From Phoronis australis (lineage: Eukaryota; Phoronida; Phoronidae), in the NCBI GenBank assembly GCA_002633005.1, contig NMRA01000294.1, positions 178,948-242,947 on the forward strand: a stretch of DNA of 64,000 nucleotides, read 5' to 3'. Under the pieces are notes generated by a model. It did not search any database. It was not told the DNA's origin and worked only from the letters and a program-made list of their open reading frames with translations. Shown here piece by piece: positions 32,331 to 46,383 of this stretch. Made by a program: the position numbers and the translations under genes. Within the stretch, counting starts at the first letter, position 1, and every line of letters begins with the position of its first letter.

Positions 32331-33954
32331 CAAATATACATTGAATTCATCGGCATTCCTTGAGTGTAGTCACAGATAAAACATGTACACAATCTACGAT
32401 TCCGGAATTTTCTGTAAACTAGCCCCGGGCGTGCAATCGGAAATTATCAATTCACTAGGTACCGAAACTCAAACCGAAATTTATACCCAGGCGTACATTT
32501 GGAGGCCACAAATAGTAGGCTCGAGTGTATCAATACTGCAGCCGGACTGCAAACTGAAACCTAGAGAAACAATCACACAACATCCGCTAAGTGTGATTGT
32601 CGCCACGTCACATCCAATTGCTTATTGTCGAGATTTTATTTTGACAGGGATGCTTTGTCCGTTTTTTATGAAGAAAGCTTTGAGATTCAGCCATGCATTT
32701 TCCTAAATGTGCGCCCTGTGCCTATCTACGGAAAGTCTTCCTTATATAAGGCCATTTAACGTGTTTAAAGATGGGATTGTCTATGCATTTAGATAACTTC
32801 AGTGTTTAGCTAACCAGACCCCAATCCCAAACCAAAAGTTGTGTTGACTATAGCCTTATATAAAAGTAGACCACAAAACCCCCAAGTTAGAGACTGCAGC
32901 TTGCTTTTACAATTACTTATTTATTGGTAGACGAACGACACCAAAAACTGTACTAAAGGAAGACACTGAGTTCAAGTTTTCGGTGCCGAAATGCTTAAGC
33001 AATACAAAATTACCAGAATTTCTCGCCCAACCACATAAACTGGAAGTTAAATATTAGCCCCCACGATGGTGCAATTGGCGGCTGCGCCAGGAATTTATAT
33101 GAAGATATGAGAGATGCGATTCTGTGATCTATGGTAAACTCCCAGATACTCTTTCTGACAGTCGCATAAGCTTGATGTCGGATTTCTTGTTGTTCAAAAT
33201 TCGAGACGACATAAAATACATGCTGCTAGTTAACTTCAAGACTTGCATTGCTGGGAACTTAAAATTTGTCATTTGAATATTTAAATTCGGCATATAGGGC
33301 CGACCTGTGTGGTGATTAGTCACTTTCTTTCCCAAGGAGTGAGCTCCGTGTGCAGTAGGTAAATAGGCTGGCACAAATTAACACGCGCCACTTCAGCTTC
33401 AACCAAAATAAAACATGAACCGAATACGATATTCGTTGAAGGGCTGTGACAATTGTTGTAGTCTAGACATTTTGCTCTTCAAGTCCTTTGTACTGCACAT
33501 ACTACGTTAGCATGAACGTCCAAGATTCGAAAATTCGTGCAACTCGGGACATTTTTGCCAGATTGAGTGGGACTAAGAGTCTGCGGCGTAATCTGTGTTT
33601 AGGCAGTTGCTACGGGCTGAAATGTCGCTCAGTCATGGGAGTCGCCATTCGAAGTTGCGACAACCATTTTCTCACACGCCGATATCGGCCTTCCTTTTGA
33701 AGTGAATCAAGAATTACGCCACCCCGGTTAACAGTCATGTTGTTTTGTCTAAAATCGAAAATAGAATAAGACCTGTTGGTTTTCATAAAATCAGTCTCAT
33801 GGTATTACTTACCGTTACAGGATTCTAACAAGAACAACAAACCATGAGGACTCAACGCTTTAGAGCCACTGGGGTCGTCCAAACCTAAAATTTCGCATTC
33901 AATAATAATGTAAGTAGCCTACTTGTACGCATTTAATGCCGGACCCATAATGCA
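32331..33954. other. Non-coding sequence, nothing recognised
   Basis: A plus-strand ORF of 107 codons (32383-32706) and a minus-strand one (33129-33374) have no recognisable motifs. Confidence 0.4.
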
Positions 33955-34024
33955 CATGGGCGGCGCAGCACTGAAAAAACTGGGAGCTATAGCCCCCCGA
34001 CCCCCCTATGGTGCGCCGCCCATG
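33955..34024. mobile_element. Palindromic mini-element of 70 bp
   Basis: CATGGGCGGCGCAGCAC at the left and GTGCGCCGCCCATG at the right form inverted ends around GAGCTATAGCCCCCC and CCCCCTATG. Two related copies stand side by side at 50868-51021. Confidence 0.7.
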
Positions 34025-37000
34025 CGGAACATTCGATAACAAGAGTGGTTGAACAACGTGGTAATAGTAGACTGAATGTTCCTGTCATTGGCTCCGTTAG
34101 AATATGAAAAATGTACAGTCATACTTTTCGGAGTCAGCGGTAATCGTTTTAAAACCCCAAAGCACGAAATGTCCCTAGTTTAGGCCACCGCAATATAGAG
34201 GCGGGATAATCATGTTCTACTTATTAACTGAAGGTAATTAAATAGCGGACTCTCTCATCTCTGGGTGCTAAACGTTGTACTTGCTGTCATGATGCTTAAT
34301 ACAAGCAATTAAATACATTTATCGTTAACGATGCTGATGATTGAATAAACAGTTGGCAGCTCATAATTCTGTAGGCGAGGGTTGAAACAAAGTACCCGGA
34401 ATGGCATTCCGAGTTCTGAGTGGCAGGAACACGTTAAGTTGGTTGGCGGCACCGAAGCTGTGACCGGAACCCTAAACCCTGGGATGTGCTTCGTTATTTT
34501 GACGGCATACCGGATTGTGCATACGTGAACCTTCAGTCACCTATCTGGATTCGGGCGCTTAAATGCCTACATGTGAGACACGTGAGGAGCAAATTTATAA
34601 GTTATTGCTGAAATGATTTCTTGGAGAATTTTAGATTTTAGCTAGTTGTGAATGTAACGTGAGGTAGGCCCTATATATTAAAGCTAAAGTATAAGATTCA
34701 ATGAGAGCACGATGAACAGCACGCATACACGTATATTGAAGGGCTGGTGGACTGCGGCTATAAGTGAATCTAAAGGACATATTCTTATTTACGAAGCACT
34801 TGTGTAAGAAATGTATTCGTAAGAAACGTAGTTTGAATATAGGCGCATGGAGTTAACTAGATAAATAATGTAAACACGGTATGTGTAGAGCAGGTGGCGA
34901 TCATAAGAAATTAGAGGATTCCACATTGTATGCCGTAGGCGTAATGTACCAAGCAGAACTAGACAGCCTTAAAACCTAACTATAGAGTTTTTATCAAAAC
35001 GAATCATTTTGGCGAACTTTCGTGTATTCCCATATTAAGTGACACATTTCCCAAACTCTTACACTGATCCCTATCCACCATGTCTTATTTTTCCTACAGT
35101 CACAAACCAGAGGACAATTGACTGCAAAAGGTCATATAATTGTGGCCGAGCCAATTTAATGATACTTGGCCACTATCTTACAGACAAGTACATGTTTGAA
35201 AACCGTACACAGCACTTTCGAAATATAATTATGTCTCCAAATGTATGCCCTGAATTGTACTGGACGTCAGTGCCCTAGCTTCAGGGGTATTTTTCAGAAA
35301 TTCCCAGTAACAACACTTACGGTATTTCGCCCTTATGCGTGCACCACAAACTAAAATACATGTAGGCCTACTGTACTATAGACTTAGTTCAAAACGTCCT
35401 GCAGCAGTGTGTCTTTATAAATTGAATTGTATTCGAACTGACATGTTCATTGCCTGTCAATCTCTTTAAATTCTCGTTCACTCGGCCTATGGCACACCGC
35501 AGGTGCATCTGTACCTAACAGCGCTGAGCTGTGCTCCTCTGCAGGCGAAACATCAGTCAAACAGTTCATCAGTCTCAATGCTTAAATTGATTGAGTTCGT
35601 GGTTCCAAACCATTAAGCTCACAAGCTGTTGTCAGTTGTAATCTAGGTAAACTAAGAAGTTTCCGTGAAAGTGTTTCAAACTTTGATTCTGGTGAGTACG
35701 TCTGTTGGTTAATTTGACGTTCATGTATTTGTGCTTGTAACGTTGGCGTCTTTGGTGCAAAATGAAGTTTGCTACTCTTTCGTTTAGACTTTTGCACGCT
35801 AAATCAATCAAACGTCACGTGCAAGTAGACTAGAGGTATGGGTCGTGATCACTAGCGATTGCTACGCCGTCGATCATTTAGCAACCTGTTAACCCCCTGT
35901 AACTTTAAGGGTAAATACTAATTTAATTAAATTGTCTTAATTTGTCTTTTTTCCTTAACACTGTTGACCGCAGCCCTAACTAGTACTGACGTCACAGTGC
36001 CACGTCCTTGACCTTGATTCCACACCGCTTCTTAGACCTTGCAGTAATGTTCATTATGCGAAGTCATCTCTCCATTTATTCCTGGATACATATTGTCAAG
36101 TTCCTACCCATATAAATGATTTAAAAACAATTTTCGTCCTTGGAGTTTGTGATTTACCACGACTGGTGGAACTACTTCTAAGTAACTTAATAAGCAGTTC
36201 TGTAGTTGGGTTCAGAATTCAACTTTATAACAATAATTTTATAACTCACTTCAATTTCTTTTAGTACCTATCTTGATAGATGTTTCATGGTTGTGTCTGT
36301 TATTCAATGCATTCATGTTGTAATATGGTGCTCCTGTCTAGGCCAGTCTATAATGAATAAATAATGATAGAATTCACTGCACAAGAACGCTTTTCATTAC
36401 CTTGTGCCAATGTCCAACGATTTTCCAAATCTCGTAGAAATCCACGAAAAAGGAAATATATGTTATATAACGTACTTGATGACAACTGTGGATTATTTTA
36501 TCGAGATACATGATATGCAAGCCGATTTAAACTAAGGCGGTGCACTATTTTTAAAACGCGCATTTACACGAATCTTGTAACAGCTAAGCGACAGCATCTG
36601 TTTATATGTCGTTACGGAATTGTGAAGAAACTTGAAATCATAAAGTGTGTGTTTGCCCCATGTAAAATAGCAGCAGTTATAAACTAATCAACATACAGAA
36701 CAAATTTGACTGATGAAATAATGAATTAGCAGACAAATAGCCTTCTGCTACTGTATCGGCTTTAGGTTGAGCAGACGATCAGAACAAGGCGTTGCGTTAA
36801 AGAAGATTAGTTCCTTGTTAAAATTCCATTGATAAAAGAAGGTCATGATTACAAAGCTTGCTATGACTATTCCGGAAAGGCTCCAGGATTTTGAGTCGGG
36901 GGGCAGAGCATTAGTCAGGATTTTGCCCGTTAGACATTCGCACCTCTCAACTGTCAAATAAAGTCTGGTAGAATTTTAGGGTAGCATGGCCCCCTTGGTA

Positions 37001-37549
37001 CCCCTCTAAATCTGCCACTGCCTTTAACGACTCATTTGCTTATTATTGACTAAATATAACATGGTTAGGACCCAGCCGGAGATTATGATTTCCGTGTTTG
37101 ACGTAGTAATATATTTACATTGTACAATAGCAACGACTCATTCACGGGTAGTTGGCCGAATGAAGTCGCTGTATCGTTTCATTTGCGTATTTGCGTACTT
37201 AAAAACACTGTTTCACCTTAATTTAAGTTTGTTGAAATTGAAATTTTGATTGGTATTGGATCGATATGTTTATGATTTGTGCTATATATTTGGTTCAGTT
37301 GTCATTTGTAAGGTGTTTTTCAATTATTGGTGACACTAATATCAGTACAGAATTTTGAGCGGCGAGCGGTGCTATACTGTATAAGAAGATGAGCTTGAGC
37401 AAATACCGTAGTCCTTAGGGCATTGCCAGGGTTAATTTCTTTAGACAAAAATATGGAAAAGTAGTTCTTACGTATTCCACGAGGTGATAACATATTTTTT
37501 AACGGCCGTATCGTCACCTATGATAAAACGACATTACAAAACGTTCTCA
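34025..37549. other. Non-coding sequence, nothing recognised
   Basis: About 3.5 kb with only short, non-descript ORFs on both strands. I see no splice-bounded exons, RNA genes or clear element ends. Confidence 0.4.
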
Positions 37550-37690
37550 TGTTCAGTGCTGTATTCAGACGTAGGCGAAAGTAGGCGCATGTAGGCGCAG
37601 CCAACCTCCTTTTTACTTTTTTTATTTTAACTCAGCGTCTACGCGCCGTAAGTGACGGTATAGTGGGGCGTATGAATCTCGATACGGCAG
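37550..37690. mobile_element. Copy of the hAT-like MITE (inverse of 29490-29646)
   Basis: GTAGGCGCAGCCAACC, GCGCCGTAAGTGACGG and TAGTGGGGCGTA match the reverse complement of 29490-29646 in order. Exact ends and target-site duplication could not be fixed. Confidence 0.55.
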
Positions 37691-38535
37691 CTTACAGCAT
37701 CAATGCGCTACGCTGACTACAGCACTGTTGCCGAACATTTCGGCGTGCGCGACCACCGGGCAAATCTGATTGCTTGCCGATTAATGAAATTTTTATTAAT
37801 ATTCCAAGACAAACAAACAGTTATGGCGAATTCCTATAGGTGGATAAAGTGGGGAGGGGGGGGGGGGCAGAAGGACGGCAGGACACAACCCACGGGCGAC
37901 AAAATGTCGACGCCACAATATCGTTTCTGGGTTTTACGCTCCAATTTTCCTTTATTATTTTGCTTGGGCCCCCTTCAGAGACTGTTTGGAATGCACGATG
38001 ACATTTGCCTTCGAATATTCGTGGTTGGACACTCCTTCTCCGACATCCAAGAGCCACCACTGAAGACTCTATGTAAAAACCAACTCGTCAGTCAAAAAAT
38101 AGACTTACATGTTTGTGAGTCAGGTTTTGCGAGCTCAATGCACTTTGAAAAATTCAGCGCTCGAGGCGATACGATTGGCTTTGGGCGCCTACTTACCTCT
38201 AATTCTACTACTACAACACTGCTCATGTTACACTCAGGGTCTGTAGCACAATCTCAGATGCAGTGTTATGGAAGGGGGTTATGTCCAACACAGATGCCAA
38301 TGACATGGGAATGTAAATGTTATGTTCATGAAGAAATTTTCTACAGTTTCAGCACTAACCCCCAACAAAACCTTTTCATCATCCAGGCTTATTTGTGCTA
38401 CCGTATGTGGATATCTCTAAGCTAAACAAGCAGAGAGGTAATCAACAATCAGCAAGTTCAGATTCCATCTAAGTCAGGTGTAATTTCAGTAAAAAATTCA
38501 CCGATTTTTAAGAATGGGACGATGTGTGTCAAATT

Positions 38536-38685
38536 ATCTCGCTAAGTAGCATCTTGCTAAGTAGCATCTTGCTAAGTAGCATCTTGCTAAGTAGCATCTT
38601 GCTAAGTAGCATCTTGCTAAGTAGCATCTTGCTAAGTAGCATCTTGCTAAGTAGCATCTTGCTAAGTAGCATCTTGCTAATTAGC
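38536..38685. repeat. 15-bp minisatellite, ten units
   Basis: Ten head-to-tail units of ATCTTGCTAAGTAGC. The first has ATCTCG and the last AATTAGC, and the rest are identical. There are no spacers, so it is not CRISPR-like. Near identity of the inner units suggests recent expansion. Confidence 0.98.
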
Positions 38686-39939
38686 ATCGTGCTGGTTATT
38701 TTCTCAAACTTTCAGGTTTAAAGTTTTTGGACGTTAGGCCAGAGTTATTTACCACAAATCATGATCAGATAAGATCACCCTGAATCAAGCCATAGAGTTC
38801 TAGGCCTGAAATCCTAACTCTCGCACGTTTCGCATTCTATTGTCCGATCTTGCGACCCCAAGTCTAGCCGAGGGATTTTGCACAGAGAATTTCCGGCTGC
38901 CTGCTCCACTGAGTTTTGATCGAGACTTGTAGTTGTTAAATTAGACCTAATTTAATTGCTTCGTTGTCTTGTTGTTATTGTTGTTTACTCTTGGGGAACG
39001 GTTCTATCAGCGATTTCTCGCCAAAATTAGTGAACAAACCCGTCAATCACACAGGCCTCAATCTGTTGCCCTGGGCGGATGCCGAAAGTAGCTTCGCCAA
39101 CTATATTTTTCAGTTTCAGTCGTACAACAGCCTACACTGTATCATACCACATGCCAGGAGTTTTCAACAAGACACTTTTGGGTGTTAAAATTACGTTACA
39201 CTATTTTACGGAAAGAAGTTATATTTGGCCCTAAGTGAAGAGTTTAGACACCGAAACAGGTGAGTTTACGTAATTTTAGATAAATTGCTCATGCAGGCGC
39301 GCGCGCGCGTGTGCCATTACTGTTTTCAATTATTTCTAAAATAATCCGTTTGTACAACTAAGATTTTCATGTTCAACGTTTTGTTTAATCGTTAAAGCAT
39401 TATGAAGACAATAAACCAATGTATACTAAATAGTGTTAAAAACTAAACTGATCAAATTGCAACAATACCCAAACACAGCACAAAATAGATTTTACGGCAT
39501 CAGAGCTCTGCTGCTGATTAGGTGAATGAGCAATACAACTAATTCTACAAACCACACTACTCTTCAATTACATGCGAATGAGTGGTTTTAACTGGCAAAG
39601 TAGGGAGGACAACTTGCACGATGGTTTAAATACTAAGATTGGCTGAACACGATTAATGATTTGCATAATTTGTCTCTTGAGCTTGAGATCACGAGCACAA
39701 ACATACGGTAGAGAAAAATAAACTTTACGCAATTAAGGACCAAATTCAGGAGAATCAGTAAATATGTTCATAATGGAAATAAATGTTTTTAACTATCCAA
39801 AACTCTGTGAGTCATCATGGCTTTAAGTAGTTCATAAATGACAGTTGGGTCCCTCTCAAAAACCAAGTAGCGGGCACAACCTAGAGTGTATTTTGTCTGT
39901 CATAGGGCATTTAGTGATCAGTGACAGGTATTCGAAGAA
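38686..39939. other. Non-coding sequence, nothing recognised
   Basis: Contains a short alternating purine-pyrimidine run (GCGCGCGCGCGTGTG, 39298-39312). No coding signal. Confidence 0.4.
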
Positions 39940-42915
39940 GACTAAACTTTATTGAACTTTGAGGCCTCTGGCCCATTGTACAATAATATCAAAATACATA
40001 AAAGTACAAAGACGCTTGCATAATTGAAATATATACAGTCCGTCATCTGCATTCATAGCATATTCTTCTGGTTCGCCAGGCGTGCTGCAGATATTTAGAC
40101 AAATTGAGCATTTTCAGACGTCTTGCATTAGTCTAATGAATGTAGAATATGAGCAATTTTTGAAACCAGGAATGAACTTATCTCGCAAAACATCATATAA
40201 AGTACAATTTGTTATGAAGTGGAACTCGTCCTCAGTTACAGAAATTCCTAACTTTTGGCAAATCACACAGTTCCTCAATTTCCTATCAATTTCTCCCATT
40301 CCTGCTTCAATTTCTAAACAATGAATGGAGCATTTAAATTCAGTTATGAATTTTCTAAGATTTGCATTGTCTATCACGTCTAAGTATTGTGCAACGCAGA
40401 AATCTTGAAAAACATCAGTATACAAAGTTAATTTGCCATTACAATCGACTTTACTTTCCCACTCTTGGAATGCACAATCTTTTAACCTCTGTTTAAATTC
40501 AGGCAGAAAGATCTCTTCATCACCTACCCCCTGCTGAGCCCAGCTATATCCATATTTACACAAATGTCTTATATGAGTCGCTCAACTTCTTCTTCCATGT
40601 TCGTTGTATACTCTCAACAGTTCGTAAGATTCTTTTGGAAGCCTATCACTGAATATTTATAATATTTTAACCAGTGCTTGATACATCTTATAAAGTAATT
40701 AACATACAACGGGAATCTCCCCAGTTCTCCAAGAACTGCACAGTTGGAAGTGTTATTATTGACTGTTTTCAAAAGGTTACCTGCACATTCTCAATGGCTT
40801 TGTGTGGCTGATAGCCCAGCACTTCTGAGCCGTAGTACAGTATGGGTGCTATTGTTTTATAAAATATTTGCAAGGCATTTTGCAGTTTAACCCATTAAAC
40901 AATCTGTCAAATCTTATCAAAGAAAACATAGCCTTTCTAGCTTGGGCAGCTAGTTCCTCGGAATTTTTACTCCTGCATGCTCGGGAGGAGAAAGTACTTC
41001 CTAAGTACTTAAAATACGACACTGTTTTCATTGGCTTTAAATTATATGACCACTTCTGAGCATTTTTCAAAGAACCACCATTTTGGAAAACCATAATCTT
41101 TGTTTTATCAACATTGACCTTATCCCAAATTGTTTAGAAAAATGTTCTATAATCATTATTTGTTTTTGCTACTGACTTGGTGTGTACGCAATATTTGCCT
41201 TGTCATCAGCGTATACATACGGAGAGTCATTGTTAGTAAAAATACCCTGACAATCGGATTGCTGCAGGCGTTTGATTAATTCATTTGAGAATATTGTGAA
41301 CAGGAATGGACTTAGTACACACCCTAGCCTCACTTCTGTTGTGCATTTAAAAAAGCTTGCTCTGTGAGTATTATCCACTCGTACACACCAAACTAACTTT
41401 TCATACATTGCTTTCAATATGTTACCATGGCCACCAGCATTGATAAGTTTATGGAATAGGAATATGAATTGTACACTATCAAACGCCTTTTTAAAATCTA
41501 CGAAAAAAGCATAGCATCTACCCCTTTTCTTACTTAAGTATTTCTGCACCAATGCATTCAGGGTAAATATCTGGTCAATAGTGCTGTATGATTTGCTAAT
41601 TCCAGCCTGCTCTTCCTATAGGATCTTTATATCGGTCGCCAACTCAACCAGCCGGTTATGAATTATATTGACAAACAATCTGTTTAATATATTTAGCAAC
41701 GACATGCCTCGATAATTGTTTAAATCATCATGACTTCCCTTTTTGTGTAGAAGAACAATTAGCGCTTTACAGCAATCCTCTGGCATACACTTTGCAAATA
41801 AAATAGCATTACATGTAAACAACTTAGTCAGGTACGTGACTGTAACTGGTTGAGAGAACTGAATGAGTTCACCATAAATTCCATCTACGCAAGTGGCCTT
41901 GTTATTCTTGTAACATTTAAATTCATTGTTGACTTCGTTTTCTGTTATAGGTTTACTCAGATCCATGTTATTATCAATGCATTGGCTACAGTGTCAGTTA
42001 TGTGATTCGTTACTGAGGTCAACTTGAGAGGCAAATTCTTGGTCCTATAATGAAAAAATAGAATTGAACAGGGTGTCAAAGTATTTGCTCCACTGATGTG
42101 CAGTGATATCATTTTTAGTTACACATTTCTTTTTATTCCGTTTTTTAATAATTTCCCAGCATTTATTTGAGACTTTAGCCGTTTGTGTAATTTAATCACG
42201 CATCGATATGCTATACAACTCTTGTTTATTTTTACAGAATTTTTGAAATCACTCCATAATCTTCTATATTCATTGATAGTACATCTACCTTTTTGCAATT
42301 TATCGAATGCTTCGCACTTGAGCTCTTTTTTCTCTTGGCATTCCTCATCCCACCATGGGGTTTGATCCCGTTTAAAATCCCTCTGTTGTTATCGGTTGTT
42401 CTAGCCTTGGTGATTCCCATTGACTCGATTGCAAAATTCCAACCGCATGGTCTATTTTATTGTTTTCTATACTTCCATGGAGTTGAGACAGAATTGTTCT
42501 GGCATATTCACCGTTTATTTGACTAGGACATTTATCTTCCAGTGAAATATTCCATCGAAATCGTTCACAAGTAAAGACCTCATCTTGTTTGCCATCACAA
42601 TTAATTGGCGTGGTCAGGTATAACAACGAAAGTGTGTAGTGATCAGATACCCCATGGGTTGCCACTCTGAAGTCAGTCACGTATTTATGTAACTCGCTGT
42701 TCATAATAACATAATTAACAACTGCACTACTTTGAGAAATGAACATAACAGCGCTGTCATTCTCGAATCTACCATTCACTATGTGAATGCATGTACATGT
42801 ACCAAACGTTTTACATAACTGCAATAAACTCCCAAAGTTATTAACATTACCATCAAGTGAATACCTAGGGGCATCAAATAAGTCAAAATCATAGAAATCG
42901 TGATCACTACATGAG
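39940..42915 (-). mobile_element. 5'-truncated, decayed LINE (non-LTR retrotransposon)
   Basis: Reading the minus strand in order: the endonuclease C-terminus (42915-42372; RFENDSAVMF, then GVSDHYTLSL with the SDH catalytic motif); a linker; RT N-terminal part (41966-41616; LIVLLHKKGSHDDLNNYRGM, SLLNIL); RT palm (41615-41169; YSTIDQIF, FVDFKKAFDSV, GCVLSPFLF and the catalytic YADD at 41213-41202); thumb (41094-40849; FKYLGSTFSS, AAQARKAMFS); and a C-terminal zinc-finger-like region (40563-40114; C-x2-C...EDEFHF...C). Frameshifts near 41618 and between 41169 and 41094 make it inactive. The 3' part is AT-rich and ends near a TTCAATAAAG signal. Layout fits RTE/CR1-like elements; the exact clade is not assigned. 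Confidence 0.85.
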
Positions 42916-44754
42916 TGACAAGTATTGAATCACGTGGAATTGTTTTTGTGGTACCTCAAATGTATGAGTTGGCTCATTTTTGGGGGGACCTCTTTTGGTT
43001 TTTGCTGGACCCATTCCAGAGTGCAATTTGTCTGTCATGGGTCAATCAGTGTTCAGTGCGGTACTATTTATTGTCTGCTTCAAATCAGTTTTGGCGGATA
43101 CCTAGAATATCTAATCTAGCTCATTTTTGGCTCTCTGTAAGGTCCACAAGGGTTACACCCAGAGTGCATACAACAATACACGTCCATTTATGTATATCCT
43201 GAGGTAGACTGTAAGTGCAGCTATGATCAGATGTTGGTTCCTCGTTCATCTATATGTATGCTACATGCTCTGGGGCTGCCGGTCAATTTGGAGACGAATT
43301 TGCGGTCAGGTTTAAAGTCGTTCGTGAAAACCCTGAGTAAACATTGGGTGTTTTTAATTCTATGTCAGCTATTTGCCATGTCTAAATAGTTGGGTGGAGC
43401 ACTAGAAGGGTGGATCGTGCCGCTGTTTAACTGTCTATGTTTTTTTTTACTAATAAAAGCACTTTTGGGGTTTAACGTGCGCATGCGCCAATTTCGAATC
43501 TGCATTTGGTTGGTCAAGCCTAATAGATTCTAGAGAATTTTCCAAAGTCACTGATGGTTTCGATGTGCGTGTTGGTAACACACTTAGAATTTTAATTCAA
43601 TCTTTGTTTTGGCCAGCTGAACCGGGATATCGTGTCACATACATTGTCGCAACTGGCAAGTATATTCACCCGGGCGACAATATAAGCGACCTAGACGATA
43701 ATATGTGGAATGACTTCTGACACATAATATCTCTAAGTTACCCCCGAAGTTTTGTAAGGCATCACTAAGTATTTCAAATGCATCTTTATTTGACATCAAG
43801 CAATTCACTAAACAAATTTTCTAGCCTAAGTGTTTCCTAAAATAGTCCCATGAACCTACTACCTTTCACTTCTATGGGTGAAGGCTGACTTTCCTTCTAC
43901 GTCTTGTGTCTATAAACGACGGTTGATATTCTGTCTTTCTCTTGTGTCTATACATTTTAGGCGAAGCTTGACATTCCTTTTATTACTTGTGTCCCTGACG
44001 CAAGTAATCGAAGGGATGTAAATTACGCTCAGTATTTTGTGGTTTTGTTCGTAAATGTTAAATTCAGTACATGTCACTCAAGTGTATCACTCTATGCATA
44101 GGAAAGTCATTCTTTCAGAAAATGTTGTTATAAGATTTATGTAACAATATCATAATTATTGAGTGTTAATCACGATTTGACTCATTGCCAGTCAATTCCA
44201 GGATGCTTATATAAAGCACACATCACGAATTTTTGTCCGACTTGTAGGAAATCGGTCGTCTAGCTGACCACCAACGGCTTGCTTGGAGTCGTCTGCTGAG
44301 TCGCATCTGCCGTCGGCGGTCGCCTAGCTTAGGTCGACCGATTTGGATTATGCGTATCCCTATTCGGCAGTTACCACTTTATGACTCAGCGGATGATTGT
44401 TGGACAAACAAGGCATCAAAGTATTGTTCTTCGTTCTCCAGTGACCACTCTAGTGAATACGCACATTATCGACTATCTAACATAGTGAAACCGAACGATT
44501 TACGTTGAATTAGAACAAAGTAAATATTCTAGTGAAGTTACTGACGGCGTGATAAAATGAAACGTTAAATGTTCTCGAGGAAATATAATTTTGAACTCTA
44601 CCGGGTATGAGGTGTTCTTGAACGAACGTTGAAATGTTACACATAAGTTGTATAAATATTCAAAAAACAACGCTGGACTTTTTATGACCGCATGCGTGGA
44701 AATGTTGAACTCTATATTATACAGTAGCTATCGTAAGAATAGGTAAACCAGTTT
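42916..44754. other. Non-coding sequence with a short inverted repeat
   Basis: At 44248-44344 the ends AAATCGGTCG and CGACCGATTT are inverted copies around a GC-richer centre and may be a small palindromic element. Otherwise I recognise nothing. Confidence 0.4.
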
Positions 44755-45320
44755 TCTTTGGTGCCACAGTGCTATATGGGTATCCTCATGCTTGGAAAAG
44801 CCCATCTGGTACGTTCGTTCTGGTGGGTGTGGTCAAGGGCGCCATGACAATGACACTTAAAAACTGAGTTAGATCAACTTTTCTGGTAACCACCTAAAAC
44901 TGCCCTCGATACCTACTACGTAATGCACGGTATAAAAATTGGTTGCTGCCAGACAATTTCAGTGGTGGGGAGTGTCAGCCAGCCGGTTACAATCAGGATA
45001 AAATATTGAGCTAGCTCAATCCAAGAGGTAACTCTATGAGACCAGTTCCAAAGCATTCACCATAAGCCCAGCTATGACGAATAAACACTGCTAAACAAAT
45101 CTATTTGTGGGTTAGCCCCGCCAGATACGCCCAAATACCTGAGTTGAGCTACATGTAGATCAACCCACCAGGTAATCGTTTGAAACCAATTGCACGATAT
45201 TCAGCACCATTGCATATGGCATAACAGTAAGACAATTTCATCGGTGGGGTGCCCCCGCCAGACAAACTTTGAAGAGTAGAAACAAAATTCATTATAAGCC
45301 CATTTACGCTGAGTAACCAG
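44755..45320 (+). repeat. Internally repeated element, plus copy
   Basis: Contains repeats of GACAATTTCAGTGGTGGGG, GAGCTAGCTCAA / GAGCTAGATCAA and GCTACATGTAGATCAACCC at ~290-bp spacing. The whole interval matches the reverse complement of 46690-47535, beginning at GGTGCCACAGTGCTAT. Confidence 0.75.
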
Positions 45321-46383
45321 GCATTTCGATTTTCAATAATGCCAGTGAGTCTACACTGTGATGATTGCTCAGTGTCCCTTCAGATCCAGAACAAATGGAG
45401 GCAATTTTGGCAAAACTGCTCGGTTTTGGGCATTCTACATTTTTCTCATAAACCGCGCCCACAGAGAACTCCAGAGATGCGTAAAGACCAATGGCGTCAG
45501 TGGCTATATCAACATTTCCACGATAATGCTAGATGTATTCTTTGCCCTTAATCGACCAAACTACGCGAGAGGGGGAACATTGTTTTCTTGATGAAGATTC
45601 GCCGAACTCAGTACGTCACAGCTGTATGGATTAGTGCCGCGACAGCATATCTTGGGGATGTTGGGGATTGACTGACACCAACTGATTATGGTTTGAGGGG
45701 TCTATTCTCCTTGACATATTGTTCAGTTCGAAACGGAAGTCAACAAAAGTAACCTTGAGGATGAACCAACCATCATTAGAGAGAGTTCGCCTGAAGAAAT
45801 TCCGAAGATGGACCATGGAGTGAAGATTCCGACTTTGATGAAGAGGATTAATTACGACACTTTGGACTTGACTAAAACATGCACAGTGAATGAGTTGGCT
45901 CATTGGAATGAGATGAATACTGGTTATAGAGATAAGTCTTCTTTTACAGTGTGTGTTTGTTATGTGTTCTCCAAAAGGGCTGAAAACACCTCTACTGCAC
46001 TTGACATACGGTTCATATGGTCGTGTTAGACTGCGTGGAAACTATCAAAGCTGTAACATAAGTAAAACACTCTGTTCATGTTGCGCTGTTGTTATTAGCA
46101 ATGCTTGGGAATAATGATTCCTGGTAGTTTTTCAGTTTAGTTATATTGACAACCATTTTATTTGTCCAACACCGATATGCCGGCAACAGAACCGTTCGCT
46201 TTATGTCTTAGTGCAAATAAAACACGTTCACATTGATTATTCATAGATGCTGTATACGATGCAGTCATAGAGGAGACGGGCCCGGGCATCCACATTGGGG
46301 GAGGGCGTATCCAGTCACTATGTATAATCTTTTCAGAAATCATGATTGATCCGAAACCAAATTTAATAAATATTCCAGTTAAT

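Noticed and set aside
37703-38425. The longest open frame of the window (240 codons, plus strand)
   Set aside because: It starts just after a MITE, crosses a run of ten or more G (poly-Gly) and has no motif, splice context or consistent composition. Chance ORF most likely.
38536-38685. CRISPR-like array
   Set aside because: Units are head to tail without spacers, in animal DNA. It is a minisatellite.
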